Positions 1 through 6,393 of a DNA stretch of 6,393 nucleotides are shown here, piece after piece (the first letter of the stretch is position 1; each line of letters starts with the position of its first letter). The notes below the pieces were generated by a model that saw only the letters and a program-made list of their open reading frames with translations, did no database searches and was not told the DNA's origin. Both the position numbers and the translations under genes were made by a program. This DNA is from an uncultured Bacteroidaceae bacterium (GTDB taxonomy: Bacteria; Bacteroidota; Bacteroidia; Bacteroidales; Bacteroidaceae), in the NCBI GenBank assembly GCA_934271655.1, contig CAKQRW010000079.1, positions 1-6,393 on the forward strand, read 5' to 3'.

Positions 1-1776
1 TCGCCGTTTGCGGCGCTTATAGAGGACACGTGGTCTCTGATATACAAATGGCTTATTGATAATTCAGCAAACACTAAATATCACAATATTTACGCAGAGA
101 ACTCTGAAGGCGACTGCGTGAGGTCGTCTGTAGGACACACCGACAGCTACTATTCACAGTACGGATGGTACGAGTGGAATCCCAACACATGGCAGGAGCA
201 CCAGACAGGCACTATCATGATCAACGACGGCAAGCTCCTCATCGGCGGACAGAGCAGCATGATATCAGACTTCACAGGCTTCCGACTCATGTACTACGGA
301 CTGACACCTCCATTCAACGACATGATCAACGACCAGATAGAGGCTGTGAAGACATCGGCAGCAGCACTCACATTCGCTGGCGACCAGACAGCCATCGCCA
401 ACATCCTGGCGGGAATCTCCCTGCCTCTTCCAGACGCAGACGCTTACGACAATGCCCTTGCTGTCATTGCGGAGGCAAAGGACTATGTATCTAAGGCTAC
501 AGCTGCCATGAACAAGTACAATGCGGAAAAGACCTACAATGAGCAGCTTCTCGGCAAATATGGCGACACAGGCGACGACATCATCAACACAGCCCTGACC
601 CATGTGCTCGCTGCTACAAGCGCAGAGGATGCCACATACACCATCTGCGACGGACTGAACGCTGACGCCGCACAGTATGTGAAATACTTTGAGCTTTATG
701 CCAAGGCAAAGGCTCTCGGCAGCGAGAACGTGGATAAGGTCATCAGCGACCAGGTGGCTGCACTCAAGGCTGACTACACCAATGCAGATGACATGCAGAA
801 GCATATCAGCGCGCTCAACGCTGTATACAGCATCGCATTCATGAAGAATCTCGGAGCCGAGAACGCTACAGAGGCCAATCCGGCCAACGTGACAGAGCTC
901 ATCGTGAACCCTTCATTCAGCAGCAGCCCTTCCGACGGATGGTCTGGCGAGACACCTTCTGTCAATGAGTATGGACGCGGCAATGCCGAACTCTGGAACA
1001 AGAGCACATTCACACTCTCTCAGAAGATCGCCTACCTGCCAGCAGGCACATACGAACTGCGAGTTAAGGCCATATACCGCGACGGTGGCTCAGTAAACGC
1101 AGACCTTGTCAAGGCTTACAACGAGGCTGGCAGCGAAGAGGCATGGGCCAACCACAACGCACAGCTCTTTGCAAAGACTTCCGACAGCAATGACCAGTTC
1201 TCTTACGTGAAAGCCATTGAATCGCTCAAGGGCACTGAAAACTCATTCACCTATGTTGCCACAGCATTCGACTCTGAGGAGATTGACGATGAAACAGAAC
1301 TCACATTCGCCACTAAGTTCGAAAAGATAGCGGGAACCAGCATCCCAGCAGACGAGACACAGTACGTGCCAGAAGGCGGCATCACAGAGAAAGCTGACGG
1401 GGAGTATCCGTTCGACGCACAAGTCGACATTGACGGAACCAAATATTACTACCCATCATCTATGCAAGGCTTCTACCAGTGGTGCGAGAAGAATCCTGAG
1501 GCCGTGACCAACAAGGTACAGATCACCATTGAGAACGGCGAGACTCTGGAGATCGGACTTCGCAAGACTGCGGCCATCAGCGCAGACTGGCTCATCTTTG
1601 ATGACTTCGAACTCTTCTACCTCTCTGGCGACAAGTTCAAGGAAACTGAGACTGGTGTGAGCGACATCAAGAACGAGGTCAACGACAATGCTCCTGCATA
1701 CAATGTGGCTGGCCAGAAGGTAGGTGACTCATACAAGGGCATCGTCATCAAGAACGGTGTGAAAATTATCAGATAA
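1..1776 (+). CDS. Secreted/surface jelly-roll protein, 3' part (5' end outside window)
   Basis: The frame is open from base 1 to the TAA at 1776, giving 591 visible residues with no start of their own. The first potential start, GTG at 118, lies inside continuous coding sequence and is unlikely to be real. Seen in order: the end of a first beta-rich domain (residues about 1-100, closing with FTGFRLMYYG at 91-100); an alanine-rich, probably helical region (about 105-295); a second domain opening with NPSF at 303-306 and closing with WLIFDDFELFY (to 540); and a tail YNVAGQKV...KGIVIKNGVKIIR at 567-591. From family knowledge, such NPSF...DDFEL modules are carbohydrate-binding-like jelly rolls of Bacteroidales secreted proteins, and the tail resembles short type IX secretion sorting signals of Prevotella. 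I infer an exported or surface-attached protein that may bind glycans; no catalytic motif is visible. Codons strongly favour C in third position (AAC, GAC, CTC) and AAG for Lys, which suggests high expression. Residues about 2-27 fall in the terminal inverted repeat. A strong terminator follows. Confidence 0.85.
   Translation, partial: SPFAALIEDTWSLIYKWLIDNSANTKYHNIYAENSEGDCVRSSVGHTDSYYSQYGWYEWNPNTWQEHQTGTIMINDGKLLIGGQSSMISDFTGFRLMYYGLTPPFNDMINDQIEAVKTSAAALTFAGDQTAIANILAGISLPLPDADAYDNALAVIAEAKDYVSKATAAMNKYNAEKTYNEQLLGKYGDTGDDIINTALTHVLAATSAEDATYTICDGLNADAAQYVKYFELYAKAKALGSENVDKVISDQVAALKADYTNADDMQKHISALNAVYSIAFMKNLGAENATEANPANVTELIVNPSFSSSPSDGWSGETPSVNEYGRGNAELWNKSTFTLSQKIAYLPAGTYELRVKAIYRDGGSVNADLVKAYNEAGSEEAWANHNAQLFAKTSDSNDQFSYVKAIESLKGTENSFTYVATAFDSEEIDDETELTFATKFEKIAGTSIPADETQYVPEGGITEKADGEYPFDAQVDIDGTKYYYPSSMQGFYQWCEKNPEAVTNKVQITIENGETLEIGLRKTAAISADWLIFDDFELFYLSGDKFKETETGVSDIKNEVNDNAPAYNVAGQKVGDSYKGIVIKNGVKIIR
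4..80 (+). repeat. Terminal inverted repeat, left copy
   Basis: These 77 bases match the reverse complement of 6317-6393 with one mismatch (C at 29 against A at 6368, which reads T on the other strand). The match stops at base 80, after ACACTAAATA. This copy lies in frame within the left gene and encodes a segment containing AALIEDTWSLIYKWLIDNSA. Outward, the match continues to the end of the right copy, so the real repeat may be longer than the window shows. Confidence 0.97.
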
Positions 1777-1834
1777 TTGATTCATACATCTGCGGTTCGT
1801 CCCAACATGGATGACAAGACCGCTATAACAGCGT

Positions 1835-1880
1835 AAAAGCGAGGGACCCTGTGTCATCATGGGTCTCTCGCTTTTTATTT
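1835..1880 (+). terminator. Rho-independent terminator of the jelly-roll gene
   Basis: A 15-bp stem pairs 1835-1849 (AAAAGCGAGGGACCC) with 1861-1875 (GGGTCTCTCGCTTTT). It has one G-U wobble and an 11-nt loop, and is followed by more T-rich sequence (TTATTT). It starts 58 bases after the stop codon of the left gene. The A-run before the stem means it could also stop transcription coming from the right. Confidence 0.92.
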
Positions 1881-1925
1881 ATAATGGGTCTGCGGATTTT
1901 CACGGCTGGCGACTGATGAACATGT

Positions 1926-2036
1926 TGTAATTATAACGGTACACAAGCCTTAGGATGACGATGCATAAAGTGCAGGATAACGATACACTAACCTTAGGAT
2001 AAAGATATGCAAGCCTTAGGATGACGGATGCGCAAG
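1926..2036. repeat. Degenerate 22-bp tandem repeat, five units
   Basis: Units begin at 1926, 1948, 1970, 1992 and 2014; the last is 23 bp. The core CCTTAGGAT occurs exactly at 1948-1956, 1992-2000 and 2014-2022, at spacings of 44 and 22. The units starting at 1926 and 1970 keep the second half (ATAACG followed by GTACAC or ATACAC) but have drifted in the first half. A 16-bp identity, AAGCCTTAGGATGACG, links 1945-1960 with 2011-2026. The array is followed by a direct repeat CGCAAGGCC at 2031-2039 and 2048-2056. CGATACACTA at 1981-1990 also has an exact inverted copy at 2040-2049. There are no spacers, so it is not a CRISPR array. Confidence 0.8.
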
Positions 2037-2231
2037 GCCTAGTGTATCGCAAGGCCAGAAAAGTAGGGCGGGACATTATGCGCGACAAGTCATCAATAGT
2101 CAATATATGACGAATGTTGCAAAGCTCGACCATTAGGCTTTACAGACACAACAGACTGTCTGATGAATCAGGGTCATCATTGCCATCACGGCATCTGAAA
2201 TATGTCTTGCCAACAAAAGGCCAAAAAAGTG

Positions 2232-2351
2232 AAAGTGCCAAAAGTGCCAAAGTGCCAAGTGCCAAATCCTTGTCAAATCAGTCTAAAATGCTTATTTTAT
2301 TACTTTTTACTATGTTTTGGCACTTTGGTACTTTGGCACTTTTGGCACTTT
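2232..2351. repeat. Long inverted repeat built of AAAGTGCCA units; possible terminator on - strand
   Basis: The left arm (2232-2266) is about four head-to-tail AAAGTGCCA-type units of 8-9 bp. The right arm (2315-2351) is four reverse-complement units, one with GGTAC in place of GGCAC. The arms pair over roughly 35 bp with a one-base gap and few mismatches, around a 48-base AT-rich centre, so the transcript or single strand could fold into a long hairpin. Read on the - strand, the structure lies about 150 bases after the stop of the 890-residue gene and is followed by TTTTTT (complement of 2223-2228), so it could end that transcript. No matching T-run follows on the + strand. Confidence 0.85.
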
Positions 2352-2496
2352 GTGCAAGACCTGTGCATGTCTCGCAACGCCATTTCAAGTGCTCGTACCA
2401 ACTGAACTTTCAGTTCTGCACATAAGAGGTATTGTATTGCACATCGTCATCCGAGGCCTTCCATCATCGCCTCCTCTGCCTTGCTTACAGCCATTT

Positions 2497-5169
2497 CTAT
2501 TCTCCCACCAGTATTGTTCCGTCATCGCTCATGCCCTCAGCGCTGATGTACATCTCTTTGCATGTGGAGTTATTATAAAATTCAATCTTGGCTCTGCCTT
2601 TGTCATCGGTGCGCACACTCGGATTCCAGTATATAGTGCGGCGGAAGTCTGGCATCGGCGGAATGATGCTGTAGTCTTCCATCTGGAACGTAGATGGCTT
2701 GTTGAAGCCCTGGAAGTATGTGCGCCGCAGTCCTTTCTGGCTCGCTGTGGGAAATTTCTTGTGCGTGTAGATGTATATCCTCACAGCCTGATTCAGTTCT
2801 TTCGGGCTGTTTGGGACTATATACAGGCTTTTTATCTCATCCATCCATATAGGGAAGAAATCGTCAAAGAGGCTTCCGTTCTTGCTTGTGTAGCCAGCAG
2901 GAAGCTCGTCAGACTGCAGAGCTGTCTCATCGATGGGAGAGTTGATCACAGTCCTCGCCTTTGCGAGCATAGCCGCTGTCGGGGACAGGGCGCACTGTGT
3001 CTCGCCATTGTCAACAATCCATTTTATAGCCCTGCCTCCATATGACATGCCACGTGTGGCGTCTACTTCGGTGGAATCCATTTTATCAGGGAGATTCTTG
3101 CAATCCGGATTCTCAAACATGACATTTCTCCGGCACAGGAAGGTGAAGATGGAAGGAGTCTTCTCGCCACGGTCGAGTATGTCCTCGCGCTCCTTGTCTA
3201 TGTCGTAGAACAGGCTGGCGTGGTCTCTGCCCCACGACTCGTTCTTGAATTTCCAGTTGTCGTTGGTGAAATACTTTTTTTTGCCCTTGACAGTCACGTT
3301 GTTGAGAAGGTGGTTCTGCTTTGTGATGGACACATGCGCCTCCTCCTGGCTCTGCTCATTTGCTGCTGGCTTCTGCTTGAAGAGATTGGGCTGCAATGGT
3401 GGCAAAAGCCGTGAAGCCACAGGGCTGACATACATCGGCTTGGGAGAAAACTGCCGGTCTATGCCCACATAATATGTCTTGCGCTTGTCGCCGAGACTGG
3501 TGTAAATCTGCATTTTCCACTCTCCATCGAGGAAAGGCATCTCGAAGGCATAGTTGCCGAGCGAGTCGGTCACGGTGGAGCCATTGAGACTTTGGCCATA
3601 TTCATTATACAGGAAAGCCTCCATCGCCACATTGGCCACGGGGTTTTTCTTGCGGTACTCCCTCAGCTGGCCATACACATAGAACTTGTCCTCTATAGGC
3701 TGTATCTTTCCGAATGTCCTCACGCCATCCATCAGTTCCCAGTCATAGCGCCGCCATCCCTGGGTGAGCATAAGGAGGTCAGCTGCCTGACGGTGCTCTT
3801 TGTCATCGGCCTCAAAATAATAGTCCACATTGCTTATGTAGCCGCGCACATCAGAGGAAAGCATCATCCATGTACGCATGTCGCCCTGCGCTCCGTTAGT
3901 CATGTTTTCCGCGTCAATGGCTGAGAACGACAACGTTGAGTTGGGCATGCTGGTCACGTCAAGAGAGACCTTTCCGCATGGCTTGACACCGCTGGCAGCA
4001 GTGGCAAACTCAATCCTGCCAGTATGGTCGGCTGGCGGACAGATGAAATACATGCGCTCTGCCAGTATGCGGCCGCTGGTGTCAAACACCGTAAACTGGT
4101 TCACGCCAGCTTTCTGGCGCGAGCGGTCCAGCTCTATCTCTATCAGCGGCTCAGCCGACATGGTGTCGCAATACACTATGTTGCCATTGTTCATGAGCAC
4201 ACAGCCAAGCATGCGGCCGGTCAGGCTCTCGCTGCACTGCAGGCTCACCTGCATGTCTTCGCTCACTACATCCATCGAGAGGGCGACGCCGTCAGCCTCT
4301 GCCTTTGGCAAGTCGAAAGTCTGCACCGCGCTGCCCTCCCCTGCTTTTTTGTTATGCATCTGCATTGTGAGCGCATTGCCATCGGGCACTATCTCAAAGA
4401 GGCCTCTTCCCAAGCTGTCAGTCGTGAAACTGGCCACCACATCACCTGCGCCATTCATCACATGGCCATCCGACTGGTAAGGACTGCCGTTGTCATCCAC
4501 AGCCATGACAGCCACGCGGCTCTTCTTGCCTACGATCATCTTGCCGCCCTCCGGATAGAACTGCACACTGACGGTCTTGGCCACGCCATCAGTATACACG
4601 CCCTCCGCCACTGCCCTGTAATAGAGCGAGTCCTCCGCCTTGCGGTTGTTGGGGTCACGGTTTTTGTACAGACGTGTCTTTAGGGTCAGGTCTTTATATT
4701 CCCCTTCTGCCTGTGGCTTGTCAAAGACAGGCACCACCCTGGAATAGCATGCGTTAGCTCCCCAGTTGGTGATGTATCTCGTATAAGCCCTCACCTCATA
4801 GAAGCCTGAGCCAAGCAAGGAGTCAAGCTTCATGTCTCCATTGGCCTGGCCCAATGAGTCGATAGGCCACTTGGTTGTCTTTATCACATCACCGCCCATG
4901 TTGAGGAGCTCCACGTAGAGCACTTTGCTCAGGTCGCTTGGCTTGCCTGTGTCAGTGCGAATCACATAAGCCTTGAACCATACTGTCTCGTTTTCGAAAT
5001 AGCCCGTATTGTCAAGATGCAGGTATACCTTTTCCTGCGGCACGACTCGGTTGAAGTTCATGGCATTGCGTATGAATTTCATGACATCATCCACATTCCC
5101 CTGCTGGGCATGCACGGATATGGCCGCAGTCATCATCTGCAGCAGCAAGAACAGAAAGTATTTTCTCAT
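2497..5169 (-). CDS. Exported macroglobulin-like protein with plug-like C-terminal domain
   Basis: This complete 890-residue gene has an ATG at 5169-5167. Residues 1-21 form a signal peptide (MRK, then a hydrophobic stretch, ending VHA before QQ); there is no lipobox cysteine, so it is probably cleaved by signal peptidase I into the periplasm. Visible parts: an MG-like beta domain with EKVYLHLDNTGYFENETVWFKAY (split here only by reading order, about 46-68); a second with VQFYPEGGKMIVG (202-214); the family motif LLMLTQGWRRYDW (465-477); a carboxypeptidase-regulatory-like beta segment (TVTDSLGNYAFEMP, 532-545); and NNVTVKGKKK (623-632), followed by a region to about 805 (GGRAIKWIVDNGE, WMDEIKSLYIV) that resembles a TonB-receptor plug without its barrel. 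The C-terminus (WNPSVRTDDKGRAKIEFYN) is another macroglobulin-like strand set. Such proteins are widespread in Bacteroidota and their role is not settled. I infer a periplasmic or outer-membrane-associated, protein-binding function; no thioester (CxEQ) motif is visible. The gene has its own promoter region and is convergent with the jelly-roll gene. Confidence 0.9.
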   Translation of the reverse strand: MRKYFLFLLLQMMTAAISVHAQQGNVDDVMKFIRNAMNFNRVVPQEKVYLHLDNTGYFENETVWFKAYVIRTDTGKPSDLSKVLYVELLNMGGDVIKTTKWPIDSLGQANGDMKLDSLLGSGFYEVRAYTRYITNWGANACYSRVVPVFDKPQAEGEYKDLTLKTRLYKNRDPNNRKAEDSLYYRAVAEGVYTDGVAKTVSVQFYPEGGKMIVGKKSRVAVMAVDDNGSPYQSDGHVMNGAGDVVASFTTDSLGRGLFEIVPDGNALTMQMHNKKAGEGSAVQTFDLPKAEADGVALSMDVVSEDMQVSLQCSESLTGRMLGCVLMNNGNIVYCDTMSAEPLIEIELDRSRQKAGVNQFTVFDTSGRILAERMYFICPPADHTGRIEFATAASGVKPCGKVSLDVTSMPNSTLSFSAIDAENMTNGAQGDMRTWMMLSSDVRGYISNVDYYFEADDKEHRQAADLLMLTQGWRRYDWELMDGVRTFGKIQPIEDKFYVYGQLREYRKKNPVANVAMEAFLYNEYGQSLNGSTVTDSLGNYAFEMPFLDGEWKMQIYTSLGDKRKTYYVGIDRQFSPKPMYVSPVASRLLPPLQPNLFKQKPAANEQSQEEAHVSITKQNHLLNNVTVKGKKKYFTNDNWKFKNESWGRDHASLFYDIDKEREDILDRGEKTPSIFTFLCRRNVMFENPDCKNLPDKMDSTEVDATRGMSYGGRAIKWIVDNGETQCALSPTAAMLAKARTVINSPIDETALQSDELPAGYTSKNGSLFDDFFPIWMDEIKSLYIVPNSPKELNQAVRIYIYTHKKFPTASQKGLRRTYFQGFNKPSTFQMEDYSIIPPMPDFRRTIYWNPSVRTDDKGRAKIEFYNNSTCKEMYISAEGMSDDGTILVGE

Positions 5170-5332
5170 CTTATGATATATTTTTTAGATATTATTGTTG
5201 CGGCATTTTTATTTGCCTGACTTTCTTTGAGCTGTTCAGAAGACCTTCCTCTGTTGCCAATGGTCTGTATCAGCACATATCCCATATGCTGTCTTTTTCG
5301 CAAGTCGTGGAAGAAGCGTTTCGGAACGCTTG
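5166..5332 (-). promoter_or_regulatory. Likely 5' leader of the 890-residue protein gene
   Basis: If the -7 box at 5333-5340 is used, the transcript has an untranslated leader of about 150-160 nt. The last 40 bases before the ATG are very A/T-rich with no clear Shine-Dalgarno sequence, which is usual in Bacteroidota. Small hairpins can be drawn (AGACC with GGUCU, and an imperfect one around CAGCAUAU...AUAUGUGCUG), but none matches a riboswitch I know. A 39-codon open frame (ATG at 5285, stop at 5166) ends in an ATGA overlap with the gene's start. Whether it is translated is unknown. Confidence 0.4.
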
Positions 5333-5340
5333 CAAAGGTA
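5314..5340 (-). promoter_or_regulatory. Bacteroidota-type -7 box next to a perfect palindrome
   Basis: On the - strand, TACCTTTG (complement of 5333-5340) fits the TAnnTTTG -7 element of Bacteroidota sigma-ABfr promoters. It is followed after one base by AAGCGTT-CCGA-AACGCTT (5331-5314), a perfect 7-bp inverted repeat with a 4-base centre. Transcription should start within or at the edge of the palindrome, so it could be an operator or a hairpin at the mRNA 5' end. I find no convincing -33 TTTG at the usual 19-21 bp distance, which lowers confidence in promoter strength. Confidence 0.6.
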
Positions 5341-5492
5341 ACACTATTCTTCGATACTGCCACTATATATCAACGAAATTACGTTAAATCACACTTGTAA
5401 TTGTTCACTTGCAGCACTTTAGTTATTTATATCTACCTGTACGACTGAAAGTTCTCCTAAAGCTGCTCCCTCATCTTTCCACACTAACAATC

Positions 5493-6341
5493 TCATACGC
5501 CAAGTTCCAGCTGGTTCTTCACCAGATTATAATAAACGCCATGAGTAGCTGTCAGTGACTCATGCGTGCCAGTCTCCACTATTCTTCCGTCATCCATCAC
5601 CACAATCTGGTCTGCATCTTTCACTGTGCTGAGGCGATGAGCCACGATGACAACAGTCTTGCCTTTGTAGAAATCCTTCAGATTGTCTACAATGTCATGC
5701 TCGTTATTGGCATCCAGGGAATTAGTTGCCTCATCCAGAAATATATAATCAGGATTCTTATATACTGCCCTGGCTATGAGCATGCGCTGTTTTTGTCCTT
5801 GGCTCAATCCAAGACCATCACGGCCTATCTTTGTGTTGAATCTCAACGGGAGCGACATCACGAAACTCCTGATGCAAGCTATCTCAGTCGCTTCCATCAA
5901 TTTCCCATGATTGACGCACTCGTCATTCACAGCGATGTTCCGCTCGATGCTATCCGAAAATACAGCTCCATCCTGCATCACCACGCCACATTGACTGCGC
6001 CACCATCTCTTGTTCATTTCGCTGATGTCGACACTTCCTATTTCCACAGCACCTTCCTTCACTTTGTAATATCCTAGCATTAGACGGAGAAGTGTTGTCT
6101 TGCCACACCCTGAAGCGCCAACTATGGCTGTCACCTTTCCGTAAGGTATTGACAGAGACACATTGTCAAGAGTAGGCCGTAAAGCATGGCTGTCATACCG
6201 AAACGTGACATTCCTGAAAGTTATGCCGAGGTCGGCATCCTTCACCGATGTCCTATGGCCATCTGCCCCATCCTCATTCTCCATCTGGTGCACCTCATTT
6301 ATACGCTCAAGACTTGTATTTAGTGTTTGCTGAATTATCAA
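5493..6341 (-). CDS. ABC exporter ATP-binding domain, 5' part missing
   Basis: The listed frame gives 282 residues from a TTG at 6341, but real exporter sequence begins only near 6316 (SLERINEVHQMENED, residue 10 on). The first residues come from the terminal repeat. The nucleotide-binding domain is complete: aromatic A-loop Tyr 49, Walker A GASGCGKTT (75-83), Q-loop Gln 123, signature LSQGQ (179-183), Walker B YIFLDE with catalytic Glu 204, D-loop SLD (208-210) and switch His 235. It therefore should bind and hydrolyse ATP if made. GLSQGQKQR and the linker resemble Bacteroidota exporters of the C39-peptidase/bacteriocin type, which are usually about 700 residues. Here the peptidase and six-helix membrane domain, about 400-450 residues, are absent. 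The frame meets a TGA at 6357-6359 inside the repeat, so no upstream continuation exists in this molecule. It is either a broken gene or a chimeric join. The substrate cannot be told. 323 bases separate it from the 890-residue gene downstream. Confidence 0.8.
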   Translation of the reverse strand: MIIQQTLNTSLERINEVHQMENEDGADGHRTSVKDADLGITFRNVTFRYDSHALRPTLDNVSLSIPYGKVTAIVGASGCGKTTLLRLMLGYYKVKEGAVEIGSVDISEMNKRWWRSQCGVVMQDGAVFSDSIERNIAVNDECVNHGKLMEATEIACIRSFVMSLPLRFNTKIGRDGLGLSQGQKQRMLIARAVYKNPDYIFLDEATNSLDANNEHDIVDNLKDFYKGKTVVIVAHRLSTVKDADQIVVMDDGRIVETGTHESLTATHGVYYNLVKNQLELGV

Positions 6342-6393
6342 TAAGCCATTTGTATATCAGAGACCACATGTCCTCTATAAGCGCCGCAAACGG
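6317..6393 (-). repeat. Terminal inverted repeat, right copy, fused to the ABC exporter
   Basis: Reverse complement of 4-80 with one mismatch at 6368. Read on the - strand in the left gene's frame, it encodes the same peptide with Met in place of Thr (IEDMWSLIYKWLIDNSANTK), then leaves homology and stops within three codons (Tyr-Lys-Ser-stop). The base composition gives no sign of a mobile element: no transposase, no target duplication and no recombinase lie in the window. It is best read as a fragment of a gene like the left one, joined to exporter sequence at 6316/6317. Confidence 0.95.

Larger units (their letters stand above)
1881..2496. other. Gene-free intergenic region between convergent genes
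   Basis: About 600 bases separate the terminator of the left gene from the stop codon of the 890-residue gene. The open frames here (up to about 100 codons) resemble no family I recognise. They run across tandem or inverted repeats and lack a plausible start context, so I call none of them. The region contains the 22-bp repeat array and the GTGCCAAA inverted repeat listed separately, plus a small 6-7 bp palindrome at 2400-2415 (AACTGAA-CT-TTCAGTT). Between 2057 and 2231 and between 2416 and 2496 I see nothing else. Confidence 0.7.

Noticed and set aside
1900..2133. 77-codon - strand open frame over the 22-bp repeats
   Set aside because: The repeat period is not a multiple of three, the product has no recognisable domain, and it simply spans the array.
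1926..2351. CRISPR array
   Set aside because: Units are directly adjacent with no unique spacers and no cas genes are present.
2447..2494. 15-codon - strand frame just after the 890-residue gene (MAVSKAEEAMMEGLG)
   Set aside because: It is only 15 codons long with no separate ribosome-binding context; it could be a peptide tail left by decay but cannot be supported.
2317..3045. 242-codon + strand open frame
   Set aside because: It starts within the GTGCCAAA inverted repeat and then lies antisense to the well-supported 890-residue gene; its product shows no domain.
5166..5363. 65-codon - strand open frame upstream of the 890-residue gene
   Set aside because: Its ATG lies upstream of the predicted -7 box and the frame runs through the promoter palindrome, so the transcript would not include its start. 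Only the internal 39-codon version is kept, as a low-interest finding.
6339..6341. TTG as the true start of the ABC exporter protein
   Set aside because: It lies in the inverted repeat, whose coding frame belongs to another gene family; exporter similarity begins only after 6316. The first residues look partly exporter-like (IQQT) but this is probably chance.
1..6393. Insertion sequence or transposon bounded by the terminal inverted repeats
   Set aside because: The repeats encode part of a surface protein domain, no transposase or recombinase lies between them, and target-site duplications cannot be examined because the repeats reach the window ends.

Overview
The window looks like a member of the Bacteroidales, most likely Prevotellaceae. 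Four things point there: a secreted protein with 'NPSF...W' jelly-roll domains and a short C-terminal tail resembling a type IX secretion sorting signal; a macroglobulin/plug-like protein with the 'LTQGWRRY' motif common in Bacteroidota; an ABC exporter domain whose signature reads LSQGQ in a GLSQGQKQR context, as in Bacteroidota peptidase-type exporters; and a TAnnTTTG-type -7 promoter box. This assignment comes from recalled family features, not from a database search.

Layout. (1) Bases 1-1776, + strand: the 3' part of a large secreted/surface protein gene. The reading frame is open from the first base, so the true start lies outside the window. (2) 1835-1880: a strong intrinsic terminator. 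(3) 1881-2496: no convincing gene, but two structured repeats: five degenerate 22-bp tandem units (1926-2036) and a long inverted repeat made of GTGCCAAA-type units (2232-2351). (4) 2497-5169, - strand: a complete 890-residue exported protein, convergent with the first gene. (5) 5170-5492: a promoter, a palindrome touching the promoter, and a leader of about 150 nt. (6) 5493 to about 6316, - strand: the ATP-binding domain and end of the linker of an ABC exporter. Its membrane part is missing.

The most unusual property is at the ends. Bases 4-80 recur in inverted orientation at 6317-6393 with one mismatch. Both copies encode the same peptide of the left gene's family (one Thr/Met difference). 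In the right copy this sequence is joined abruptly to the ABC exporter gene, whose frame is closed by a stop inside the repeat. This may be an assembly or amplification chimera, or a real rearrangement such as inversion between paralogous gene segments. The sequence alone cannot decide. The repeat reaches both ends of the window, so its full length is unknown.

Apart from the shared surface/export theme, nothing shows that the three genes form one pathway. The 890-residue gene appears to have its own promoter. I see no clear sign of a previously undescribed multi-gene system; the end repeats, the intergenic repeats and the promoter palindrome are the parts worth checking.
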